Positions 1-5,136 of a stretch of 5,136 bases of DNA are shown here, piece after piece (the stretch's first letter is position 1; each line of letters opens with the position of its first letter). Made by a program: the position numbers and the translations under genes. The DNA is taken from the NCBI GenBank assembly GCA_012960755.1, contig DUAT01000063.1:1-5136 (forward strand), written 5' to 3'. This DNA comes from Gammaproteobacteria bacterium (lineage in GTDB: Bacteria; Pseudomonadota; Gammaproteobacteria; Pseudomonadales; Azotimanducaceae_A). Below the pieces are notes generated by a model, which did no database searches, was not told the DNA's origin, and saw only the letters and a program-made list of their open reading frames with translations.

Positions 1-125
1 TCATCTCTGCCCGACCTTTAAATCGCCTAAGTGATCAACCCCACCGCATGCAAGCCAGCAGATCCAGTCCATTGCAGTGATTGACCATCCAAAGGATCAT
101 TACGTCACAGTGTCCAAAATTTCGA

Positions 126-161
126 TGAATATCAGCAATTACCATACTTAGCTGATATTCA
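126..161. repeat. perfect 11-bp inverted repeat with 14-nt loop
   Basis: The arms TGAATATCAGC (126-136) and GCTGATATTCA (151-161) are exact reverse complements around an AT-rich 14-nt spacer. No T-tract follows on the plus strand, and no gene is seen on either side. It could be an operator-type dyad, an old terminator or a relic of a mobile-element end. The pairing is seen directly; the role is unknown. Confidence 0.6.
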
Positions 162-298
162 AATAATGCGGTTTATTTTCCCTATCCTCCGCTCGTCAAT
201 TTTTACCGTATGCAGGTTACGTGCCCTTGATGGCGGACCATGGGATAATTACGACTTTTCTGCCTGGTTCCAAGATAGATTCTACTGGAGGGGGCTCT

Positions 299-323
299 CG
301 CCATTTTCCTTCGGAAAATGGCG
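299..323. repeat. perfect 11-bp hairpin, 3-nt loop
   Basis: CGCCATTTTCC (299-309) pairs perfectly with GGAAAATGGCG (313-323) around the loop TTC, and GC-rich sequence (CCGCCGCG) follows directly. There is no T-run, so it is not a typical intrinsic terminator. The compact form resembles a REP-like element or a structured RNA end. Its arms do not recur in this window, so a repeat-family assignment cannot be tested here. Confidence 0.6.
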
Positions 324-957
324 CCGCCGCGAATGCTGCGGGTTCTGATTGCGTGTTAGCAGAGATGTTGTGAATGGCTGATGGTGGAAATGTCGAGATT
401 TACACCCACTCCTCCCACTTTTTGGATCTGGAAATTCATACCATGGATACCGCAGTATTCTGGATTGAAGACACTTCATCAGACGATTGAAGTGAGATTA
501 ACCAGAAATACCATCGTATCGTCGGTATGGTCAGATTTTGACCAAGAGCAGAACAGTTAGGTGGATTTCACCATCGTTTTTTTTGCGAGAAGCAGTTTGA
601 ATCTTCCCAGATCAATATTTGCGAAGGACAGGTTTATAATGCCTACAACATTTACACTCACTCAGACCTCACGACTTTGCCGTTCGGCGGCTTACTGAAA
701 TGTCATTTTTCACGACAATGAAATTTTCAAATCATACTCGGCACAGCCAGCATGGGGGTGCTAGGAACCCCGCGGATCTTAGGGTACGACAAACAGCCTG
801 GTTGGATTGGATCCTGATTATCTGATCAACTGTAAGCTATGTCTCGGGTACTACAGGCAACAACCCTCGCTAGGTGCAAATGGATTTTATTATCCCGATT
901 CAAAATGATCAACAGTATAGTGAGCAGACTGATACCTTCCCCCCAAAAGTTAATCAG

Positions 958-985
958 TTTACATACCAATAACTAACCATACTCT
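958..985 (+). promoter_or_regulatory. candidate promoter of the alkylsulfatase gene
   Basis: TTTACA at 958-963 resembles a sigma-70 -35 box. Sixteen bases later TACTCT (980-985) is a poor -10 box, matching the consensus only at T, A and the final T. The region is AT-rich, lies 65-95 bases upstream of the start codon, and overlaps the palindrome at 977-997, as promoters under repressor control often do. The match is weak, and a different promoter further upstream is possible (TATAGT at 916-921 is a better -10 but has no good -35). Confidence 0.22.
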
Positions 986-997
986 GATAGAGTGTGG
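977..997. promoter_or_regulatory. 9-3-9 palindrome upstream of the sulfatase gene, possible operator
   Basis: CCATACTCT (977-985) and AGAGTGTGG (989-997) are inverted copies separated by GAT, with a single non-Watson-Crick position (T against G). The centre lies about 64 bases before the start codon and overlaps the best -10 candidate. This spacing fits a dimeric repressor site. SdsA1 in Pseudomonas aeruginosa is controlled by a LysR-type activator, whose T-N11-A boxes look different. No regulator gene lies in this window, so the binding protein is unknown. Confidence 0.4.
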
Positions 998-1050
998 CTC
1001 AAAAGCGCTGTCGTTAAGCCTAACTAACTTTCTCTGGAGAAATAGCTCAT

Positions 1051-3054
1051 ATGAAATCAGTTTTGACCAAGCATTTAGTCCTTTTAATATGTGTGCTATT
1101 CAGCAACCCAGCCACTTATGCTGCAAGCAGTGGATCGGCTAAGGAAGCAGAGCCACTTGGAACTGAAAATGAGGCAACCCCGATTACAGCAAAGGTTAAT
1201 GAGGACCTGCTTAAACTTCTCCCGTTCAGAGATATGGAAGATTTTAAAAATGCCCAGAAGGGTTTTATTGATCGAGGCGAAGAAGAGATTGTGGACGCCA
1301 ACGGTAAAATTGTGTGGAGCACAAAGAAATTTGCTTTCATGCAGGACCTGAAGACAAAATCACCCGCAACTGTCAATCCCAGTTTGTGGCGTCAAATGCT
1401 CTTGGTAAACATGACTGGTCTTTACAAGGTTAATGAACATATATACCAAGTTCGGAATTATGATTTAGCCAACTTTACTATTATCGAAGGTAAATCCGGT
1501 TTGATCATTATGGATCCCCTCGTATCGGCAGAACCCGCCAAGGCAGCATTAGAACTTTATTATAAACATCGCCCAAGAAAACCTGTAGTTGCAGTTATTT
1601 TCACCCACTCCCATATAGACCATTTTGGAGGGGTTCGAGGCATTGTCGAAGAAGCTGATATACAGTCAGGAAAAGTCAAGGTTTATGCACCACTCGGCTT
1701 CGTTGAGAATGCGATTGCAGAAAATGTGATGGCGGGAAATGCCATGAGCAGGCGAGCGTCATACATGTATGGAAATGTGTTACCTAAAAATGAAAAGGGT
1801 AATATAGGTGCTGGCCTCGGCTCTTCAACCTCTTCAGGCAATGTGACGATGGTTGTACCGACAAACATCATCAGTGAGGCCTGGGAAGATCATGTCATCG
1901 ATGGCCTGCATTTTGAGTTTCAGTTGACACTCAACACAGAAGCGCCATCAGAAATGCACTATTACATAAAAGATTATAAAGCATTGTGCCCAGCCGAGAA
2001 TGTGAACCACACCATGCATAATCTTTATACGTTGCGAGGCGCAAAGGTGCGAGATTCCAAAGCATGGTCAAAGCACATTGATAATATGCTGCTTCGGTGG
2101 GGAGATGAGGCCCAGGTTCTTTTCGCGCCCCACCATTGGCCGTCATGGGGAAATGATGAAATTAACAAGCATGTTGCGAAGCAGCGAGACACCTACAAAT
2201 TTATGCATGATCAAGTGCTGAGGCTCGCCAATCATGGCTACACGATTGATGAAGTCGGCGACATGGTTGAACTGCCACAAGCCTTGGACGACACATGGGC
2301 AAGTCACGGCTACTATGGCAGCATCAGTCACAATGCTCGCGCAATCTATAATTTCTACCTTGGTTACTTCGATGGCAATCCATCACATCTCCACAAATTG
2401 TCGCCAGAACCTGGTTCGGTAAAGTACGTTGAATATATGGGCGGTTCTAAAAATGTCATTAAGATGGCAAGGAAGGACTATGCCAACGGCGAGTATCGCT
2501 GGGTTGCTGAAGCGCTGGATCATGTTGTTTTTGCAGAACCAAACAATAAAGTGGCGAAAGACTTGTTGGCAGACACTCTCGAGCAATTGGGCTACGTCGC
2601 TGAATCAGGTCCTTGGCGAAACTTCTACCTTTCAGGAGCAAGAGAATTGCGTGAAGGCGTAAAAGCTGCGCCAACACCAAATACAGCAAGTCCAGATGTT
2701 GTAAAAAACATGCCCATTGTGATGATATTTGATTACATGGCGGTCAGACTTAATCCTGAGAAAGCAGCGGGTAAGAAGTTAAAGATCAATTTCGTTTTTA
2801 CAGATACCAATGAGCTATACACAGTCTTTCTGGAAAATTCCACTTTGAACAATCGAGAAGGGAATGCAGATGATGCTGATTCAACGATAACCACCACACG
2901 TGCATCACTCGATAGCATTATGCTTGGTCAATTATCCGTTAAGAAAGGACTGCAGAGTGGAGCTATCATAGTTCAAGGCGCCAAAGGTAGGTTTCAAGAA
3001 CTTCAGGGGATGCTTGATGACTTTGAATTCTGGTTCAATATCGTAACCCCTTAA
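1051..3054 (+). CDS. sdsA: exported alkylsulfatase, SdsA1/YjcS type (class III sulfatase, metallo-beta-lactamase fold)
   Basis: This zinc hydrolase is expected to cleave primary alkyl sulfates such as SDS into alcohol and sulfate in the periplasm or outside the cell, for sulfur or carbon supply or detoxification. The start is supported by TGGAGA at 1035-1040, ten bases ahead, and by a signal peptide (MKSVLTKHLV..., cleavage likely after TYA at residue 24). The catalytic domain carries THSHIDH, with His186, His188, Asp190 and His191. NTEAPSEM supplies Glu297, PAENVNH Glu316 and APHHWPSWG His361. The spacing matches SdsA1 ligands His169/171, Asp173, His174, Glu280, Glu299 and His344 with a constant offset of 17. 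Arg329 of TLRG matches a sulfate-binding Arg of that enzyme. Then come GYYGSISHN (about 420-428), the helical dimerisation domain from YMGGS (462) to about 540, and an SCP2-like C-terminal domain (about 555-667). The length of 667 is normal (SdsA1 658, YjcS 661). No frameshift or truncation is seen. It stands alone, with no operon partner. Family is certain; exact substrate is inferred. Confidence 0.96.
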   Translation: MKSVLTKHLVLLICVLFSNPATYAASSGSAKEAEPLGTENEATPITAKVNEDLLKLLPFRDMEDFKNAQKGFIDRGEEEIVDANGKIVWSTKKFAFMQDLKTKSPATVNPSLWRQMLLVNMTGLYKVNEHIYQVRNYDLANFTIIEGKSGLIIMDPLVSAEPAKAALELYYKHRPRKPVVAVIFTHSHIDHFGGVRGIVEEADIQSGKVKVYAPLGFVENAIAENVMAGNAMSRRASYMYGNVLPKNEKGNIGAGLGSSTSSGNVTMVVPTNIISEAWEDHVIDGLHFEFQLTLNTEAPSEMHYYIKDYKALCPAENVNHTMHNLYTLRGAKVRDSKAWSKHIDNMLLRWGDEAQVLFAPHHWPSWGNDEINKHVAKQRDTYKFMHDQVLRLANHGYTIDEVGDMVELPQALDDTWASHGYYGSISHNARAIYNFYLGYFDGNPSHLHKLSPEPGSVKYVEYMGGSKNVIKMARKDYANGEYRWVAEALDHVVFAEPNNKVAKDLLADTLEQLGYVAESGPWRNFYLSGARELREGVKAAPTPNTASPDVVKNMPIVMIFDYMAVRLNPEKAAGKKLKINFVFTDTNELYTVFLENSTLNNREGNADDADSTITTTRASLDSIMLGQLSVKKGLQSGAIIVQGAKGRFQELQGMLDDFEFWFNIVTP

Positions 3055-3063
3055 TCTATCTAA

Positions 3064-3097
3064 CGATCACATTCAGTGCCTACACTGGATGTGATCG
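3064..3097 (+). terminator. hairpin after the sulfatase gene, likely terminator or 3' stabiliser
   Basis: CGATCACATTCAGTG (3064-3078) pairs with CACTGGATGTGATCG (3083-3097) over 15 bp with one T-G wobble and a 4-nt loop, CCTA. It begins nine bases after the sulfatase stop codon, the usual place for a terminator. No T-tract follows on either strand, so it may act with Rho or protect the mRNA end rather than work as a classic intrinsic terminator. A minus-strand open stretch ends at 3099, so it could serve convergent transcripts. Confidence 0.6.
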
Positions 3098-3098
3098 C

Positions 3099-3251
3099 TC
3101 AGGTCGCAAGACCCCTATCATTCTGGCATCTTTGAAGTTTGTAGCGCCCACCAGTCATAGAGTCATGAAGTGCCGCGACTCTTTCCGGAGTCGTTTGCTT
3201 TTGCCCATAAAGCTGAAGCATTTTATGAACCGCATTTTGCCGCTCACGCTG
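3099..3251 (-). pseudogene. possible decayed gene end, family not recognised
   Basis: On the minus strand a 50-codon open stretch runs from just after a stop codon (3252-3254) to a TGA at 3099-3101. Its translation looks protein-like, for example QNAVHKMLQLYGQKQTTPER and VAALHDSMTGGRYKLQ, in contrast to the low-complexity overlapping frames. It has no start codon with a ribosome binding site, and upstream in the same frame there are two stops close together. It ends two bases from the 3064-3097 hairpin, as a convergent gene sharing a terminator would. I cannot name a family. It may be the C-terminus of a broken gene, or chance. Confidence 0.25.
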
Positions 3252-3407
3252 TCATTGCTAAGTCCTGTCCTCCAGACCAAACCCATTGATTGCTGCCATT
3301 TTGGGGTCTGTTGTAACAGCCTCAGGCGGCCACATTGCTTTTCGGTACAAATGATTACACGCGGATTTACCCCGATTCCGAATAGGTAAACTGATCTTCC
3401 CCCAGAT

Positions 3408-3485
3408 TTCAACGATGTAATTGTCCAGACGATCAGGGAATAAGGTGATTTGTTTTCGGCATGTGCCTGCAATGAAACCGCTCAT
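3408..3485 (-). pseudogene. N-terminal remnant of an IS1182-type transposase
   Basis: The minus-strand frame from the ATG at 3485 reads MSGFIAGTCRKQITLFPDRL and then DNYIVE. IS1182-type DDE transposases typically begin with an M-x-G-(F/Y)-I-x-G segment, then R-x-Q-x-TLFP-x-(R/S)-LD-x-(Y/L)-I, followed by EDNPVR and a VxDxFVD segment. The match stops at Glu26. The following residues (IWGKISL...) do not continue the family, and the whole frame ends by 3258, so only about 26 of the roughly 400-500 residues remain. No catalytic residue is left. Sequence to the right of the start (about 3520-3570, TTTTCACACAGTCTGGACCC) may be the element's left end, but no matching inverted repeat is present. The assignment rests on memory of the motif in a short stretch. 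Confidence 0.5.
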
Positions 3486-4001
3486 TGGATAGCCCATCTT
3501 TTGAAAGTATGATTATACCCCCCAACAGAGTTTTCACACAGTCTGGACCCATAAGAGACATTCCGCCGTTTAAGCAGCAGCCGGGTAGTGTGACTCTCAA
3601 GCGAGGCTGGCCCAATATCTAGCCATGCGCTGAACACCCCAATTTGTATTCAAGTCAAACACACAATTGACAGCAATTACACCGGCATTTCACGGCAGTC
3701 CTGAAATTCGCTCTTCGTACAAAGCCGACCTCTGGGGCTAGCAGTTACTGCTGAAACTTCGGCTCAAAGGCCTTTTCTCAGCCTTAAACAAGGACTGCTA
3801 ACGATTTCCTATATTGAGATCATTTTCGTCGATAGTTTTTACAATTTTTGCAGACTAGAAAATGAGCAGTCTATAACCTCTTGAAATATCAGTGTTTACT
3901 ATTCTGGCGTGAATATTGCGCTGATGTCACTTGATTGCCCTGCCACAGACTGGGGTGTGCGCAAGAAAAGAGTACTGCAAAATCAGAATGAGGTCATTCA
4001 T
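3486..4001. other. no recognised gene; possible mobile-element end and upstream DNA
   Basis: Minus-strand frames here (for example 3433-3615) are short and show no family motif. The part next to the transposase remnant (to about 3570) may be the non-coding end of that insertion sequence, which is an inference from position only. From about 3780 the DNA turns AT-rich and probably holds the promoter of the 4002 ORF. The plus-strand frame opening at 3909 is the extension of that ORF upstream of its better start. Confidence 0.45.
3848..3877 (+). promoter_or_regulatory. weak promoter candidate for the signal-peptide ORF and PEP-CTERM gene
   Basis: TATAAC (3872-3877) matches five of six -10 positions. 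TTGCAG (3848-3853), 18 bases upstream, gives a partial -35. The pair lies about 125 bases before the start at 4002, in AT-rich DNA with little coding character. Such matches arise easily by chance. Confidence 0.2.
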
Positions 4002-4127
4002 ATGAAATTATTACACATAATTACCATTGGAATGTTCTTATCCATGCTGGCAGTGGGTTTGGCTCAAGCCGTGATGATCACCGGTGAAGCAACTGGAATT
4101 GGGCTATACCCGTTTCTAAGGAGATAA
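4002..4127 (+). CDS. 41-residue ORF with signal peptide, function unknown
   Basis: The start at 4002 is preferred over the upstream in-frame ATG at 3909 because GAGG (3990-3993) lies eight bases ahead of it and because translation begins directly with an export signal: MKLLHIITIG, a hydrophobic core (MFLSMLAVGL) and a likely AQA cleavage site near residue 26. Only about 15 residues would remain after cleavage (VMITGEATGIGLYPF and a basic end). The stop (4125-4127) overlaps the AAGGAG ribosome binding site (4118-4123) of the next reading frame, whose ATG is five bases on, so the two would be co-translated. It may be a real small secreted peptide, a leader ORF, or the surviving 5' end of a truncated exported protein. 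No family is recognised. Confidence 0.45.
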   Translation: MKLLHIITIGMFLSMLAVGLAQAVMITGEATGIGLYPFLRR

Positions 4128-4132
4128 CGAAA

Positions 4133-4774
4133 ATGAAAGGAAAAATAGCAGCAATCATAGCTATGTCAATACTAGCGATGGCAACCAGGAAACCATAGCA
4201 GGTGTAATAACATTCACAGATACGGCAGGAGTAGACCAACTAGGGTCAGAATTAGCATTCGATTCCCTACACAGCCCGTACACTCGATTATGACAATAGT
4301 GGGATGCAGCATGCAGGGTTCATATTCAGCTCTGGAAATAATCCACATCCCACCAGTACTTCATCCACCCAGGGACAATTCTTCGAACCAATTCAAGGAA
4401 CGATGTATGCATTAAATTCAGGCGCAGGTGATTTCTTTTTAGCGAGGGCAATCCACGGCATAGTTGTCACGTCGGTAGGCAATATCCCGTTTACTCTTAA
4501 CTCGATAGATCTAGGAGAAACGAGCAACCAACCCAACCTATGGGAATGGACCATCATAGGCTCGAACGGCGAAACAACAACACTTACCGCGGCAGACACC
4601 GAAACAAATTTCGTCGATACTGACGATTTTGACACCTTCGCCCTCACAGGGTACACGGACATCACGTCATTTACAGTATATTCAAGGTTAAACACGTATC
4701 AGTCAAGTGCGAGCAGGATTGCCATAGACAACATAGTTTATAACGAAGAACCAGTCCCTGAACCAGCTACCACT
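4133..4774 (+). pseudogene. PEP-CTERM sorting-domain protein gene, frameshifted and cut at the PEP motif
   Basis: An ATG at 4133, nine bases after AAGGAG, opens a signal peptide (MKGKIAAIIAMSILAMA) but hits TAG at 4196. The protein continues in the next frame from about 4183 (ETIAGVITFTDTAGVDQLGS) until TGA at 4291. It then returns to the first frame from somewhere between 4256 and 4290 (LDYDNSGMQHAGFIFSSGNN) and stays open. The two shifts cancel, as with a one-base loss followed by a one-base gain. The middle is a beta-rich secreted domain (FTLNSIDLGE, WTIIGSNGETTTL, ITSFTVYSRLN, IDNIVYNEE). It ends with PVPEPATT, the start of the exosortase recognition motif. The hydrophobic helix and Arg-rich tail that must follow are missing, because unrelated DNA begins at about 4775. 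A family member would be exported and processed by exosortase at the cell surface. This copy cannot be sorted normally. Confidence 0.72.
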
Positions 4775-4776
4775 TG

Positions 4777-4944
4777 TGCAGTAACTTCCCTAAGACAGGA
4801 CAGAATTCGGCGATTCTCTGCCACCCTTGATACCAGCAGACGCTCATTACCGAGCAGATTTTTTGCTGCCGTCCAGCCCTGGTTTTCGTCACCAAGGCGG
4901 TGGTTCCTGGGAACCCGGACATCATCAAAGAACACCTGGTTCCA
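4777..4944 (-). pseudogene. internal fragment of an acyl-CoA dehydrogenase gene
   Basis: The minus strand reads WNQVFFDDVRVPRNHRLGDE, then NQGWTAAKNLLGNER and further helical sequence to about REVTA. This matches the flavin-dependent acyl-CoA dehydrogenase pattern NQVFFDDVRVP...L(V/I)GEENQGW..AK.LL.(H/N)ER, which lies where the central beta-domain meets the C-terminal helical domain. Only about 56 of the usual 380-400 residues remain. An in-frame TGA (4954-4956) lies just upstream, and homology ends next to the cut PEP-CTERM gene. The FAD and substrate base regions are absent, so no enzyme is made. An intact relative would oxidise acyl-CoA thioesters to enoyl-CoA. The same bases read on the plus strand give a meaningless tail to the PEP-CTERM frame. 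Confidence 0.7.
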
Positions 4945-5033
4945 GAGTATAGGTCAAATTAGATACGCTTTTCTAGAAACAGCCAAGCGCAAGTCTGCCG
5001 AGAAACTAGCTTTGAATATCTTTTCGCGGGGAA

Positions 5034-5051
5034 TTCGCCGCTACCGGCGAA
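5034..5051. repeat. 7-bp GC-rich hairpin
   Basis: TTCGCCG (5034-5040) and CGGCGAA (5045-5051) are perfect inverted arms around the loop CTAC. The flanks AA and ATT allow slight extension with a bulge. No T-run follows. The stretch 4945-5136 around it holds no recognised gene. The hairpin may be incidental. Confidence 0.35.
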
Positions 5052-5136
5052 ATTTCATGGCTGGACCTTGTTAAGAATGGTGCTTTGCTGACTGCACCTG
5101 GATCACGCAGCCAAAACCGTCCCCATCCGTCCGGAT

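Larger units (their letters stand above)
1..1050. other. gene-poor region, no convincing coding sequence
   Basis: No reading frame here is both long and protein-like. The longest plus-strand frame (166-348, 60 codons) lacks a good ribosome binding site and has a composition rich in Trp, Arg, Phe and Cys. It runs through the perfect hairpin at 299-323, so I do not call it. Short open stretches near 800-970 are broken by stops in every frame, and I recognise no family in them. They could be heavily decayed coding DNA. What can be supported is two inverted repeats (126-161, 299-323), a T8 run at 577-584 preceded only by a weak 4-bp stem, and the putative promoter and palindrome at 958-997 that belong to the sulfatase gene. 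Confidence 0.6.

Noticed and set aside
309..314. UUCG tetraloop (CTTCGG) in the 299-323 hairpin
   Set aside because: Closing the tetraloop at 309/314 puts the 11-bp stem out of register; the perfect pairing needs a 3-nt loop instead.
166..348. 60-codon plus-strand ORF
   Set aside because: No ribosome binding site, odd residue composition, no recognised motif, and it contains the perfect hairpin at 299-323.
560..584. Possible intrinsic terminator: GGTG/CACC stem followed by T8
   Set aside because: The stem is only 4 bp, four bases separate it from the T-run, and no gene lies upstream.
1091..1376. Overlapping ORFs on both strands inside the sulfatase gene
   Set aside because: They are shadows of the sulfatase reading frame, with no own start signals or motifs.
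3155..3472. 105-codon minus-strand ORF
   Set aside because: Its translation overlaps the IS1182-like frame in another phase and shows no family motif; the better protein-like signals are in the neighbouring frame.
4304..5074. 256-codon ORF taken as a single gene
   Set aside because: Its start is internal to a PEP-CTERM protein whose real start is 4133, and its last 100 or so codons are the antisense of an acyl-CoA dehydrogenase fragment plus unassigned DNA.
5034..5090. Integron attC-like site formed by the hairpin and nearby GTTAAGA
   Set aside because: GTTAAGA does not fit the GTTRRRY core, no matching RYYYAAC partner is seen at the right distance, and there is no integrase.

Overview
The window looks like part of a Gram-negative environmental proteobacterial chromosome, gammaproteobacterium-like but not provable from this sequence. 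The pointers are a Sec-exported alkylsulfatase of the SdsA1/YjcS type, a PEP-CTERM exosortase substrate (a trait of EPS- or biofilm-forming Gram-negative bacteria), an IS1182-like transposase remnant and an acyl-CoA dehydrogenase remnant. Coding density is very low. One large intact gene sits between about 1 kb of apparently non-coding DNA on its left and about 2 kb of gene debris on its right. This suggests genome decay or an accessory, rearrangement-prone locus.

Layout. 1-1050 has no convincing gene, but holds two inverted repeats (126-161 and 299-323) and, just before the sulfatase, a 9-3-9 palindrome (977-997) overlapping a weak promoter. 1051-3054 (+) is a complete exported alkylsulfatase with every expected zinc ligand. 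3064-3097 is a strong hairpin behind it, probably a terminator or mRNA 3' stabiliser. 3099-3251 (-) is a possible decayed gene end. 3408-3485 (-) is the N-terminus of an IS1182-type transposase. 3486-4001 has no recognised gene. 4002-4127 (+) is a 41-residue ORF with a clear signal peptide, followed immediately by a PEP-CTERM protein gene (4133 to about 4774) that carries two compensating frameshifts. That gene is cut exactly at its VPEPAT motif and abuts, in the opposite orientation, a roughly 56-residue internal fragment of an acyl-CoA dehydrogenase (4777-4944). The remainder to 5136 is unassigned.

Function. The only gene likely to be working is the sulfatase, which would release sulfate and fatty alcohols from alkyl sulfates in the periplasm. 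Nothing else forms a pathway with it. The ORF running 4304-5074 is a chimera of PEP-CTERM sequence and antisense acyl-CoA dehydrogenase sequence and should not be taken as one protein. I found no CRISPR array, tRNA, rRNA or clear new multi-gene system. The points most worth checking are the palindrome before the sulfatase, the sharp PEP-CTERM/dehydrogenase junction, and the signal-peptide ORF leading into the PEP-CTERM gene.
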